From Arcticibacter eurypsychrophilus (GTDB taxonomy: Bacteria > Bacteroidota > Bacteroidia > Sphingobacteriales > Sphingobacteriaceae): a stretch of 64,000 nucleotides of DNA. Location of the stretch: the NCBI RefSeq assembly GCF_001730525.1, contig NZ_MDFN01000025.1:1-64000 (forward strand). Direction: 5' to 3'. This document shows positions 45,296 to 54,492 of the stretch, piece by piece; the first letter of the stretch is position 1, and every line of letters starts with the position of its first letter. The translations under genes were made by a program, and so were the position numbers. The notes below the pieces were generated by a model, which was given only the letters and a program-made list of their open reading frames with translations, did not search any database and was not told the DNA's origin.

Positions 45296-46033
45296 ATGTC
45301 ATATCCAAAACCACTACGTTATAAAAATCCTACAGTAAGTATAATTACGGTATCATTGAATGCAGCGGATCATATTGAAAGATGTATCAACAGTGTTTTA
45401 TCACAATCATATCCCAACATTGAACATATCATTATTGACGGTGATAGTACAGATGGAACAGTTGACATTTTGATAAAAAATAGCAACAAGATTAGCTTTT
45501 GGAAAAGTGAACCCGACAGTGGTATTTTTAATGCGATGAATAAAGCATTAAGGCATGCAAAGGGTGACTGGATCTACTTTTTAGGAGCAGATGATTTCCT
45601 ATATCCTGGATTTAGTGAAATTGCACGTCATTTAGAGTATGGAAATACTATTTATCATGGTCACTGTCTTTGGGGCAACACCATTCTTGGAGGGAAATTC
45701 ACCTCCTACGACCTTACTATAGAATGTATTTGTCATCACAGTATTTTATATCCGAAACTTGTATTTCAAAAGTATACTTATAATGAGAAGTACACAGTTG
45801 GCGGTGACTATCTCCTTAATATTCAATGTTGGAATAATCAGGAATTTACGAAACAATATGTTCCCCTTCTTATCGCAAATTTCGCACAGGGTGGTTTTTC
45901 AGAACAAGTTACCGATCATGAATTCATAAAAGACTTTAAACAAATTATTAAAAAATATTCCAGCGCCAAAGTATATTTTCGATATCTATATCAAGAATAC
46001 AAAAGCAGGAAAAAAATCAATAAATCCAAATAA
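45296..46033 (+). CDS. Glycosyltransferase family 2, module copy A
   Basis: 245 aa. VSIITVSLNAADHIERCINS, HIIIDGDSTDGT, WIYFLGADDFLY and ECICHHSILYPKLVF. It is paired 17 bp upstream with an HlpA-like gene; the pair recurs at 47956-49623. The GGST box of its relatives reads GDST here. It adds a sugar to the oligosaccharide; specificity unknown. Confidence 0.88.
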   Translation: MSYPKPLRYKNPTVSIITVSLNAADHIERCINSVLSQSYPNIEHIIIDGDSTDGTVDILIKNSNKISFWKSEPDSGIFNAMNKALRHAKGDWIYFLGADDFLYPGFSEIARHLEYGNTIYHGHCLWGNTILGGKFTSYDLTIECICHHSILYPKLVFQKYTYNEKYTVGGDYLLNIQCWNNQEFTKQYVPLLIANFAQGGFSEQVTDHEFIKDFKQIIKKYSSAKVYFRYLYQEYKSRKKINKSK

Positions 46034-46050
46034 TTAAGGTACTATAACCC

Positions 46051-46995
46051 ATGACTCCCTATACGACCACATCTGCCGTACTTTTTATATTATTTAAAAG
46101 GCCGGATACAACTATTCGGGTATTTGAAAAAATAAGAGAAGCTAGGCCATCCAAGCTTTATTTAGCAGCTGATGGTCCCCATGTTGATAACGTCAGTGAA
46201 ATACAACTTTGCAAAGAGACACGCGAAATAATTGGTAAGATTGACTGGCCTTGCCAGATTAAAATATTATTCAGAGAAGAGAATCTAGGTTGTAAATATG
46301 CCGTTTCATCTTCTTTAGACTGGTTTTTTAAAAATGAAGAGGAAGGGATTATTCTTGAGGATGACTGCCTGCCTTCAAATGACTTCTTCCGATTTTGTGA
46401 CCAGCTTTTATTTAAGTATAGAAATGACACTCGGGTACGTATGATTTCAGGAGACAACTTTCAATTTGGAAGAAAATGGGGAAATGCTTCCTATTATTTC
46501 TCAAACAACATCCATGTATGGGGCTGGGCTTCTTGGAGAAGGGCATGGCAAGATTATGACGTAGAACTATGTGGATTTAAGGAGGATGAAATAGAGGAGC
46601 AGTTAGGTAAGATATTTAATGAGCCTTTGCTGATTGAAAGTTGGAAGAATATTTTCGTTTCATTAAAAAGGAAAGAGATCGATACTTGGGATTATCAATT
46701 AGGACTAATCAATTTTTTCAATAATGGATTATGCATTATTCCGAACGTGAACTTAATTTCCAATATTGGTTTTAGATCTGATGCCACACATACCGTATCG
46801 GATAATGATCTAAATGCGAATATTCCTGTAGAGCCATTGGCGGCTGAATTAATTCATCCTGTATATATATTGCCAGAAAAAGGAGCTGATTTATTCACTT
46901 GGTACAGTGATTTCAATATTGAAGAAAGAAAGGCATTGGCTAAAAAAGACAAGAGTCTGAATAAAAGAATCAGGAAATTGTTAAGGCTTAACTAA
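46051..46995 (+). CDS. HlpA-like putative nucleotide-sugar transferase, module copy A
   Basis: 314 aa. SAVLFILFKRPDTTIRVFEK and KLYLAADGPH are GT-A-like strands; GIILEDDCLPSNDFFRFC holds the acidic EDD motif; HVWGWASWRRAW and IDTWDYQLGLINFFNNGL are highly conserved in this group. Databases often label such proteins hemolytic protein HlpA-like or nucleotide-diphospho-sugar transferase; the sequence supports a GT-A enzyme, not a haemolysin. Convergent with the methyltransferase gene 24 bp on. Confidence 0.78.
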   Translation: MTPYTTTSAVLFILFKRPDTTIRVFEKIREARPSKLYLAADGPHVDNVSEIQLCKETREIIGKIDWPCQIKILFREENLGCKYAVSSSLDWFFKNEEEGIILEDDCLPSNDFFRFCDQLLFKYRNDTRVRMISGDNFQFGRKWGNASYYFSNNIHVWGWASWRRAWQDYDVELCGFKEDEIEEQLGKIFNEPLLIESWKNIFVSLKRKEIDTWDYQLGLINFFNNGLCIIPNVNLISNIGFRSDATHTVSDNDLNANIPVEPLAAELIHPVYILPEKGADLFTWYSDFNIEERKALAKKDKSLNKRIRKLLRLN

Positions 46996-47019
46996 CGCTT
47001 ATTTTTTGTTGTTTCTTCG

Positions 47020-47847
47020 TTATTCTTGCTTATTTGCAGACAATAATCCTTTAACATATAACCAATCTTTTTGAAGCAGGGTTTCTAATGGTTTGACTTT
47101 TCTTAGTTCGTATTTTTCCAAAATTCTTCTTATTTTCTTAATATAGTAAGGTTCCTTAGGTTGTTCGAATGGGCTATTTTCAAAAGTTCGCTTCGTAAAT
47201 AAGTGAAGAAAAGTTCCATCTGTATAAAAATTATATCCTAGTTTTTTCGCGATATATTCAAGAGACTTAATATTGTAAAAGGATACATGCTGACCAGTTT
47301 CCGGTGAAAAATACCACCAATCTTCTGGTTTGGAGAAAACCACTTCGGGTTGTAACTCTGTTGAAAACAGAAAACTATCAGAATATTGCATAATCCGCGC
47401 TACTTCTTTTAATGGATCAGCCATATGTTCCAATACTTCAAATGCAGTTACCAGTTCAAATGAATGCGGTAAACCCAATGTACTTAAATCAAAATTTTCG
47501 GCGAAGAGATTTTGACAATAAGGATCGTAATGGTAAAAGTCGTAACCCTTATCTCTCATTATTCTGGTAAATAACCCGTAACCGCCAGCATAATCAAGAA
47601 ATATTTTTGTATTGTCGAAATATTTAGAAAGCAGATAATTAATATTTTTACTGATCTCGAGATTTCGATAAACAAGACCTAAATCTAGTTTTGTTATAGC
47701 TGATGAATAAGCATCATCTAACCAGTAAGGCTCTTCAGTTTGTATAAATCCCGTATCCTGACACTGATAAAAGCTTACATAATATTTATTTAAAATTTTA
47801 GCTTCAAATATTAATTTAGTTTCACCAGATGTTATTTTGCTATTCAT
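47020..47847 (-). CDS. Class I SAM-dependent methyltransferase
   Basis: 275 aa. IFLDYAGGYGLFTRIMRDKG is motif I, FYHYDPYCQN ends strand 2, and LVTAFEVLEHMADPLKEVAR is the Methyltransf_23/UbiG-like post-I region. SFYNIKSLEYIAKKLGYNFY is typical of the C-terminal part. The N-terminal 40 residues contain YYVSFYQCQDTGFIQTEEPY with a single Cys, where related C-methyltransferases have a zinc site. It lies on the opposite strand between the two copies of the GT2-HlpA module and probably methylates a sugar of the product. Confidence 0.85.
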   Translation of the reverse strand: MNSKITSGETKLIFEAKILNKYYVSFYQCQDTGFIQTEEPYWLDDAYSSAITKLDLGLVYRNLEISKNINYLLSKYFDNTKIFLDYAGGYGLFTRIMRDKGYDFYHYDPYCQNLFAENFDLSTLGLPHSFELVTAFEVLEHMADPLKEVARIMQYSDSFLFSTELQPEVVFSKPEDWWYFSPETGQHVSFYNIKSLEYIAKKLGYNFYTDGTFLHLFTKRTFENSPFEQPKEPYYIKKIRRILEKYELRKVKPLETLLQKDWLYVKGLLSANKQE

Positions 47848-47942
47848 TGTATAAATTAGTGCGTAAACATAATATTATTAAATACAATAATAAAAAGTAA
47901 TTAGGACAATTGGAATAAGATTCCACATCGCACATAAATGTT

Positions 47943-47950
47943 TAGTTTTG
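47943..47950 (+). promoter_or_regulatory. Candidate -7 box giving a near-leaderless message
   Basis: TAGTTTTG fits TAnnTTTG and ends 5 nt before the ATG at 47956. If used, the earlier ATG at 47938 would lie outside the transcript, which supports the shorter start of the next gene. Confidence 0.4.
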
Positions 47951-47955
47951 CAGCG

Positions 47956-48684
47956 ATGAAAAGTTCAGAACTCGCATTCAAACAGCTCCCACTCATCAGT
48001 ATTGTTACTGTAACATTTAATGCCTCCAGTCATATTCAAAAATGTATAGATAGCATCCAAACGCAGTCATATCCCAATGTCGAACATATCATCATTGATG
48101 GTGGCAGTACTGATGGAACTACAGCTATTCTTCAACTTAATGACTCGAAAATAACCTACTGGAAGAGCGAACCAGACGCAGGTATTTTCGATGCAATGAA
48201 TAAAGGATTAAAACAGGCAAAAGGCGACTGGATTTACTTTCTTGGTGCGGATGACACGTTATACCCCGCATTTTCTGCTATGGCAGCATTATTAAAAGAC
48301 CGGGACACAATTTACTATGGTCAATGTTCCTGGGGTGATTTGATCCTGGGAGGAGAATTTAGTCCCTACCGCTTAACATTCGACTGTATCTGCCATCATA
48401 GTGTGCTCTATCCTAAACGGGTTTTTGAAAAATATAGATACAGTGAAGAATATCCAACAGGCGGCGATCATCTGCTTAATATTCAATGCTGGAACGACTC
48501 TTCATTTAAAAAAGCATATCATCCTTTAATTATAGCTAATTTTGCACAGGGAGGAGTTTCCCAATCTATTCTCGACCCATTGTTTGATCAGGATTTCCCC
48601 GGAATTGTAATGAAGTACTGCAGCTTGACTGTTTATTTTAAGTATCGGTGGAGACAAATTAAAAACAAAAGAAAATTAGTATAA
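47956..48684 (+). CDS. Glycosyltransferase family 2, module copy B
   Basis: 242 aa from the ATG at 47956; 47938 is possible but overlaps a -7-like box and adds six residues not seen in the paralogue. ISIVTVTFNASSHIQKCIDS, HIIIDGGSTDGT, WIYFLGADDTLYP and DCICHHSVLYPKRVF align without gaps with the protein at 45296-46033. The HlpA-like partner begins 6 bp after its stop. Confidence 0.88.
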   Translation: MKSSELAFKQLPLISIVTVTFNASSHIQKCIDSIQTQSYPNVEHIIIDGGSTDGTTAILQLNDSKITYWKSEPDAGIFDAMNKGLKQAKGDWIYFLGADDTLYPAFSAMAALLKDRDTIYYGQCSWGDLILGGEFSPYRLTFDCICHHSVLYPKRVFEKYRYSEEYPTGGDHLLNIQCWNDSSFKKAYHPLIIANFAQGGVSQSILDPLFDQDFPGIVMKYCSLTVYFKYRWRQIKNKRKLV

Positions 48685-48690
48685 TCCCTT

Positions 48691-49623
48691 ATGCCTGCAT
48701 ATCAAACCACATCTCCCGTTCTCTTTCTTATATTTAATCGTCCGGATACCACTCAGAAGGTCTTCGAACAAATTAGTGAAGCCAAGCCTGCAAAGTTATA
48801 TATTGCAGCTGATGGGCCTCGTCGGGATCGTGAAGGTGAAGATTTGCTGTGTAAAGAAACCAGGGAAATCATTAAAAACATTAACTGGCCTTGCGAGTTA
48901 AAAACATTATTCAGGGATAAGAATCTTGGATGCAAATATGGGGTTTCTACTGCTTTGGACTGGTTTTTCAGTAATGAAAATGAGGGAATCATCCTGGAAG
49001 ACGACTGTTTACCATCAAATGATTTTTTCAGGTTCTGTGATGTTCTGCTTGAAAAGTACAGAGAGGACACCAGGATTAGTTCTATAGCGGGTTGCAATTT
49101 TCATTCGGGTAAAAGATGGGGGGATAAAAGCTATTATTTTTCTAATAACCTGGAGGTTTGGGGTTGGGCAAGCTGGAGGAGGGTGTGGCAACATTATGAT
49201 GCTGAACTTTCGGAATATCAGGCAGAGGATGTATCGGAAGCTTTCAATACCGTCTTTAATGAGCCTATTATTTCAGCAGAATATCTGGAAATATTCAATC
49301 AACTTAAAGCTGGAAAGATTGATACCTGGGACTATCAATTGAAGTTTATAACCTTCTTTAATAATGGGTTAACAATAATTCCGAATGTTAATTTAATAAG
49401 CAATATTGGGTTTAGAGCGGATGCCACACATACTAAAACTGATAATGACCAGTTAGCGGACCTGCCTACAGAGGCCTTAAGTGATCCTCTTTCTCATCCT
49501 TTGTATATCATTCCGAATAAAGAGGCAGACCTGAATATACTGGAGTTTGAATTTCAACTTCGGCAAAAGAAAATTAATAATAATAAATTGAGTCGCAAAT
49601 TTAAAAGATGGCTTAAAGATTGA
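48691..49623 (+). CDS. HlpA-like putative nucleotide-sugar transferase, module copy B
   Basis: 310 aa, a close paralogue of 46051-46995: SPVLFLIFNRPDTTQKVFEQ, KLYIAADGPR, GIILEDDCLPSNDFFRFC, EVWGWASWRRVW and IDTWDYQLKFITFFNNGL. The C-terminal 40 residues diverge most. Together with the GT2 gene before it, it forms the second copy of a two-gene module. Confidence 0.78.
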   Translation: MPAYQTTSPVLFLIFNRPDTTQKVFEQISEAKPAKLYIAADGPRRDREGEDLLCKETREIIKNINWPCELKTLFRDKNLGCKYGVSTALDWFFSNENEGIILEDDCLPSNDFFRFCDVLLEKYREDTRISSIAGCNFHSGKRWGDKSYYFSNNLEVWGWASWRRVWQHYDAELSEYQAEDVSEAFNTVFNEPIISAEYLEIFNQLKAGKIDTWDYQLKFITFFNNGLTIIPNVNLISNIGFRADATHTKTDNDQLADLPTEALSDPLSHPLYIIPNKEADLNILEFEFQLRQKKINNNKLSRKFKRWLKD

Positions 49624-49858
49624 AGGTTTTACCTGGCTATTAAATAAAATCATTTATCTCGGCCAATGGGCTCATGATCGATTTCGATGACCGATTCGCC
49701 TTCTATATTCTTCTTTAGGCTTTTTCCAGAATTTACTTTTTAAGTACTTTATCATTTACTTAAATTGGAGGTTCAATACATGCATTGACCAATCCATTTT
49801 CAGATCTAAATGTCTTGTATTTTGGAATTTAATTTGATGATAATTGCGTTTGTGCTGG

Positions 49859-49894
49859 GTTAAGGGGGTTTTTGGGGTGTTAAGGGAGTTTTTG
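49859..49894. repeat. Short direct repeat, 20-bp period
   Basis: GTTAAGGGGGTTTTTG (49859-49874) recurs with one change at 49879-49894, and a third partial GTGTTAAAA follows at about 49909. The surrounding 288-nt spacer (49624-49911) otherwise shows only a short degraded minus-strand frame near 49660-49760. Confidence 0.5.
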
Positions 49895-49911
49895 TAGCTG
49901 TTTTTGGCGTG

Positions 49912-50997
49912 TTAAAACTTGTTTAATACTTCTATTACCCGGCCTATATCGTGTTCAGTGTGGCAGAATGAAATGGGTAAACTCAGGGTTGTTTGATGTA
50001 TTTCTTCTGATATCGGGTAATGAAATCCTTCAAACTTACCTTCCAGAGCTTTCTGCTGATGCGGTGGAATGGGATAATGAATTTCGGTTTTTATATGATG
50101 CTCCAGCAAGTAGGCCCTTAGCTGATCTCTTTCGGGATGCCTGATCGTATAGATGTGAAATACGTCGAAGTAATCGGCATGTACTATGGGCTTTATGAAA
50201 TCAGCACTCAGCCATTCCTGGTATAAAGAGGCCAGACGACGTTTATGACTGTTGATGTCATTGAGCCGCTTTAACTTTACGGATAGAAAACCTGCCTGAA
50301 TTTCATCGAGCCTAGAATTGGTACCTATGTATTCGTTTACATATTTGACTTTCGAACCGTAATTACGAAGTGCTTTTATCTTCTCATAGTGTTCCTTATT
50401 ATCGGTAGTAATGGCTCCTGCATCTCCCAATGCACCCAGGTTTTTAGTGGGATAAAAGCTAAAAGCACCGAAATCGCCAAAGGTTCCTGTTTTTTTTCCT
50501 TTGTACTCAGCTCCATGTGACTGTGCGCAATCTTCTACCACTTTTAAGTCATACTGACCTGCAAGAGCCATAATAGGATCCATATCACTGGCCTTTCCAT
50601 ACAAATGAACTACGAGAATAGCCTTTGTCTTCGCGGTTATACTTGCTTCAATTTTTGATGGATCAATGTTATAAGTAAGCGGATCGGGCTCTACGAGTAC
50701 TGGTACCAAATTATTGTGATACACGGCAAGAATGGTAGCAATATAGGTGTTTGAGGGAACGATGACTTCGCTACCTGCAGGAAAATCGAAACAGCGCAAA
50801 GCAAGGATAAGTGCATCTAGTCCGGAAGCCAGTCCTGCACAGTAGTTTGACCCATTGTAGATAGCAAATTCTTGTTCAAAGGTCGATACATTGTTTCCCA
50901 GGATAAACCACCCGCTCTCCAATGTATCAGCAAAGCTCTTTTTATAGCTTTCCATAAAGGGGGCATTCAGGAGCTTAAGACTTTCGTATTCAATCAT
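49912..50997 (-). CDS. PLP sugar aminotransferase (DegT/DnrJ/EryC1/StrS), second copy
   Basis: 361 aa from the ATG at 50997; the longer start at 51030 lies inside the upstream gene. PLP lysine K185 in [27 protein letters not shown] around residue 155, [14 protein letters not shown] as substrate loop. It overlaps the fdtA-like gene by 8 nt, so ketoisomerase and aminotransferase are coupled. Product is expected to be a dTDP-3-amino-3,6-dideoxyhexose. No acetyltransferase follows, in contrast with the 18-20 kb set. Confidence 0.9.
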   Translation of the reverse strand: MIEYESLKLLNAPFMESYKKSFADTLESGWFILGNNVSTFEQEFAIYNGSNYCAGLASGLDALILALRCFDFPAGSEVIVPSNTYIATILAVYHNNLVPVLVEPDPLTYNIDPSKIEASITAKTKAILVVHLYGKASDMDPIMALAGQYDLKVVEDCAQSHGAEYKGKKTGTFGDFGAFSFYPTKNLGALGDAGAITTDNKEHYEKIKALRNYGSKVKYVNEYIGTNSRLDEIQAGFLSVKLKRLNDINSHKRRLASLYQEWLSADFIKPIVHADYFDVFHIYTIRHPERDQLRAYLLEHHIKTEIHYPIPPHQQKALEGKFEGFHYPISEEIHQTTLSLPISFCHTEHDIGRVIEVLNKF

Positions 50998-51358
50998 GAT
51001 AAGGGTCGTATATATAATCTGCTGCGTCAAAAAACTCTGATGCCAGCACCATTAGGATCGCATCTTCACTGAAACTGTGCATCTGATGCCAGTCTTCCGG
51101 CTGAATTAACAGGCATTTATCTGGTGTATCCAGCAGAAATTCTTCCTTCAACACGTGATTGTTGTTAAAAATTGTACAGCTTCCTTTAATACAGATCGCG
51201 GCCTGAATAGTTTTGTGATGCCTGTGACCGCCTCTTACAGAGTCATCTACACCGTAAATATAAAAAATACGCTTAATAACAAAAGGGATTACCTTTTCTA
51301 TAACAGTCAGGTTTCCTCGTGTATCGGTAAATGTTTTCAGGTTAATTAGTTCGGCCAC
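50990..51358 (-). CDS. fdtA: FdtA/WxcM-like sugar 3,4-ketoisomerase
   Basis: 122 aa cupin, shorter than the two copies near 20 kb. Motif [11 protein letters not shown] at 42-52 with H45 and H47 as the HxH pair (His also stands where Lys is usual). FYIYGVDDS precedes it and [17 protein letters not shown] follows. It supplies the 3-keto substrate for the aminotransferase it overlaps. Confidence 0.88.
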   Translation of the reverse strand: MAELINLKTFTDTRGNLTVIEKVIPFVIKRIFYIYGVDDSVRGGHRHHKTIQAAICIKGSCTIFNNNHVLKEEFLLDTPDKCLLIQPEDWHQMHSFSEDAILMVLASEFFDAADYIYDPYHD

Positions 51359-51397
51359 TTTAATTTTTTAATGTAATATGAGATGCTGGTTCTTTTT

Positions 51398-52390
51398 TTA
51401 GATCAATCTTCTTTTTTTGTAATAGTTCCTGTAATATCCTTTTAATATAAATGTTACCCTCCTACCTATTACGCGTTTAATCCAATCAAAATTAAGCAAA
51501 GGTTCGTGAAAGGTTATTTCTTTATTTACCGTACGGATTCTATTTTCTGCAGCTACCAATGCCTTGATGTAGGGCTTGTAAATGTCTTTTATAACAGCTT
51601 TTGATAAATAATACTGCTCTGCTGTTAAGCGAAACGATTTCTGAATGCAATACCTGAAATCATGAAAATGGTAAAAAATAAGTTCATCTTCTTTTAGGAA
51701 AGTGGTATCTAGAACTTGTATTTTATTTGCTTTATGGAGAAGATCGTATTGCTGCACGTTCCATGGAGCAACTCCGCCGCCTATATTTGTCAATTCATGC
51801 ACACCGGTAAATCGGGTGGTCCAGTCATCTAAATATTTCTGATCACCAAACTTTCCATCTTCAAATCGTTTATAACACCATTCCAAACAGGCATTGCGCC
51901 ACCAGTTTAATGCGGACAACCCTTCATCTGTGTTTTTAAAGGTGATGTACTGTACACAATAAAAGCCACTCAGTGCGGACTGATCATGCTCCGCAGTATA
52001 GCGGTGCGCCGTTATGAGTACTGACCTTTCGTTCATTTCGTCCATCAATCCCTTTGGATCACTAAAGAAAAGCAGGTCGGCATCAATGTAGGTACAATGG
52101 CCCAGGGCATACGTTTTTAAGCAATACCAGATTGTTGAGGAGGTGCAGGTCCAGCAATATTCACCTGCGGTACGTCCGGGTTTTACAGCTAACAGCTCAT
52201 CGTCCTCAAATTCCTTTAAAGAAATGATAGTGGCATGTTTCAGTTTTAAGCTTAATAAAACAGTCAGACAGTCGTTATCAAAAGCGAAAATATAAAGATG
52301 AAAATCGTTGCAATGGTCTTCAAGTGAATAATACATCGCAAGCCCCCTGGATAGGTAAGCGGAATTAAACAACGTACAGTAGTTTAGCAT
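51398..52390 (-). CDS. Putative glycosyltransferase, GT-A with DxD (GT8-like)
   Basis: 330 aa. LNYCTLFNSAYLSRGLAMYY is the opening of GT8-like enzymes, CTYIDADLLFFSDP holds DAD as the metal DxD motif, and DQKYLDDWTTRF is the later conserved acidic/aromatic helix. HFHDFRYC may bind the donor phosphate. It is in a minus-strand run with another DxD enzyme 34 bp upstream and fdtA 39 bp downstream. Donor unknown; it may use the aminosugar made next door. Confidence 0.75.
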   Translation of the reverse strand: MLNYCTLFNSAYLSRGLAMYYSLEDHCNDFHLYIFAFDNDCLTVLLSLKLKHATIISLKEFEDDELLAVKPGRTAGEYCWTCTSSTIWYCLKTYALGHCTYIDADLLFFSDPKGLMDEMNERSVLITAHRYTAEHDQSALSGFYCVQYITFKNTDEGLSALNWWRNACLEWCYKRFEDGKFGDQKYLDDWTTRFTGVHELTNIGGGVAPWNVQQYDLLHKANKIQVLDTTFLKEDELIFYHFHDFRYCIQKSFRLTAEQYYLSKAVIKDIYKPYIKALVAAENRIRTVNKEITFHEPLLNFDWIKRVIGRRVTFILKGYYRNYYKKRRLI

Positions 52391-52424
52391 GAACTTTATT
52401 AAAAAATAATTAACATATATGGCT

Positions 52425-53279
52425 TCATCTTCCTATGAAGAATTGTTTAATAAAAGAAATAATACAGGGGCGTTTAAATCTCTGATTTAGTGCATATTTG
52501 GTAACCAAGGATTTTGCAGCACCCTGAAAATGGAGCGCATATAATCGCATATAAGACTGTGCACCAATGGTTTTTGCATAAGGCAGAGTATTTTTCCAAT
52601 AAACCTTTTTTAATCCTGCTTTCATCTCGAACCCATCGCTTTCATTGATATTACTATCAAAATAATACGCACCAGAAATTTCCGAGATCTCTTTTACATG
52701 ATCCGAAACATCTTGCTGGTATAAAGAAAAAGCAAACATATCACAAATTCCTCCCAGTCTGTTAGCATCTTTAAATTCCTGATAACTTAATTTGAACCTT
52801 GCTATATACTCAGGTTCGCTATATAATTCGGTTATGTAATTGCAAAACCTATTTAAGGACGAGCTATTGAAGAGCGTAATATGTGGAGAATGTGCCTGAC
52901 TTATTGTAAAATCATATTGCAAAAAATGATTAAATACTTCTTTCACATTACAGAATAGCAACACATCAGAATCTAAATATAAAAAATGTTCTATTCCTTT
53001 CTGCTTAACAAATTCATTGATAATAAACCACCTTTGAAAGCATCCGAGCTCAAAATGATAGGGATTACTGGACATGTGTTCATAAATCTTTGCAAATTTA
53101 TCAGCTGTAGCGGAATACTGCTCCATCATATTATGTTTTACAAAGGGCATTTTGCTGTTTTCTTCATCACCAAGAAGATAGATGTCCGCGTCTTTATTAA
53201 AAGCGTAATTATGTGCTAATACCGGTTTTAAGTACGATGAATTACCCTTATGAACAAAAATTAAAGGAATATCTTTCAT
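52425..53279 (-). CDS. Putative glycosyltransferase, GT-A with DxD
   Basis: 284 aa. IPLIFVHKGNSSYLKPVLAH and ADIYLLGDEEN begin the fold; FELGCFQRWFIINEFV followed by HFLYLDSDVLLFCNV gives DSD as the metal motif. GGICDMFAFSLYQ is the donor-side acidic segment. Related to the previous gene in general plan but not a close paralogue. The C-terminus is basic. Donor unknown. Confidence 0.75.
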   Translation of the reverse strand: MKDIPLIFVHKGNSSYLKPVLAHNYAFNKDADIYLLGDEENSKMPFVKHNMMEQYSATADKFAKIYEHMSSNPYHFELGCFQRWFIINEFVKQKGIEHFLYLDSDVLLFCNVKEVFNHFLQYDFTISQAHSPHITLFNSSSLNRFCNYITELYSEPEYIARFKLSYQEFKDANRLGGICDMFAFSLYQQDVSDHVKEISEISGAYYFDSNINESDGFEMKAGLKKVYWKNTLPYAKTIGAQSYMRLYALHFQGAAKSLVTKYALNQRFKRPCIISFIKQFFIGR

Positions 53280-53424
53280 AAATTAATAAATTCTTTGGTA
53301 ATTTTTTATCGACCTACCATTAGGATTACAAAACAAATGTAAGAAATTAACCATTACTGAGTTCATTAACTGCAAACGTAGAACTGAAGATAAACAGTTC
53401 TAATTTACAGCAGTTTAGCTACCA

Positions 53425-54405
53425 CTAATCTCTCCAAGGCAAAAACTTTTCATTACTTTCCTTTATATAAGGAGTAGTTGAATTCAAAATCCTTCCATTC
53501 AGCACTCTCTCATACAACTCAACATAAGACCTGGTCATGGTAGCTGCTAAGAATTGGTCACACACATACTCATGGCACTTTTTTCTATCAAAATCATTTA
53601 CATCTTTTAAAGCATCCGACAATGTTCCCAACGAATCTGACAATACCCCCATCCCTTGCACAACTATTTCAGGCAAAGACCCATACGGCGTACCGAAAAC
53701 CGGACAACCGAAATAAAGACTTTCGATCAATGCAATTCCAAACGGTTCGTGCCATCTAACCGGAAAAATTAATCCTCTTGAAGCCCTGAGGTAAGCATTT
53801 TTCTCCTCGCCACCAACAATGCCTCTAAACCTAATCCTTGAGCTAAGCGTAAAACGAAAGCCCATAGTAATATTTAACCGGTTACCTCCAAGTACTTCTA
53901 GCCGCTCTTTAGCCTTCAAGGCAACATCAATAGCACCCTGAACATTTTTAATTCGCCATGCCGCCTTCCCTAAAAAATGAAAGTAATCACGCCTTATACG
54001 AAAATCAGGGGCCCCATATTCCTCAATATCGATTCCATTATATATGTATGTTTCAGCATGATGCCGCTTCGCATGATCTTTAGATATGAAAACAGAATTT
54101 CTAGACAATTGTACGCTTGCATCATTATTACCATGTATAGTAACAATAAACGGACGCAAACTAAAGTCAACTATCGGGTACTGGAAGTGCACCACATCTA
54201 TATCAACCGGTACCTGACTCTCCAAAGGAACGGTATAATCTCTGCATATAACTTTTGCAAATGGACATGTAGATCCCTCATTAACCAAATATGTAACCTG
54301 ATGACCCATCTTGGCCAGCTCCTTACCTAACCACCAGGTTATTCTTTCTATACCACCATAAAGAAATGCAGGGATCCTTGATTTACTGACTATAAGAATG
54401 TTCAT
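53425..54405 (-). CDS. Glycosyltransferase family 4 (GT-B fold)
   Basis: 326 aa. It opens with RIPAFLYGGIERITWWLGKE, the acceptor loop GGIER, and continues with YLVNEGST. The donor site is FPVRWHEPFGIALIESLYFG with the EX7E pair, then GSLPEIV. Short for a GT4 because the N-terminal domain is trimmed. It is the first gene of the minus-strand part of the second glycan locus and lies 88 bp from the end of infB, with that gene's terminator between. Confidence 0.88.
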   Translation of the reverse strand: MNILIVSKSRIPAFLYGGIERITWWLGKELAKMGHQVTYLVNEGSTCPFAKVICRDYTVPLESQVPVDIDVVHFQYPIVDFSLRPFIVTIHGNNDASVQLSRNSVFISKDHAKRHHAETYIYNGIDIEEYGAPDFRIRRDYFHFLGKAAWRIKNVQGAIDVALKAKERLEVLGGNRLNITMGFRFTLSSRIRFRGIVGGEEKNAYLRASRGLIFPVRWHEPFGIALIESLYFGCPVFGTPYGSLPEIVVQGMGVLSDSLGTLSDALKDVNDFDRKKCHEYVCDQFLAATMTRSYVELYERVLNGRILNSTTPYIKESNEKFLPWRD

Positions 54406-54436
54406 AAACGCCTATCAGCAAAAAATTAAAAACTAT

Positions 54437-54470
54437 AAAAAAGGCAACCCTTTTTAAGGTTGCCTTTTTT
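54437..54470 (-). terminator. Terminator of the rimP-nusA-infB operon
   Basis: 13-bp perfect stem (54437-54449 with 54458-54470), 8-nt loop. The stem starts with an A-run and ends with a T-run, so it can work on both strands. Confidence 0.9.
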
Positions 54471-54492
54471 ATTTATTGCAGAAGTAAACTTC

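Noticed and set aside
46051-46995. Haemolysin, as HlpA-like proteins are often labelled
   Set aside because: No signal peptide, pore or toxin features; acidic GT-A motifs and glycan context point to a transferase.
53977-54330. 117-codon plus-strand frame opposite the GT4 gene
   Set aside because: The minus-strand frame has clear GT4 motifs; the plus-strand product looks random.
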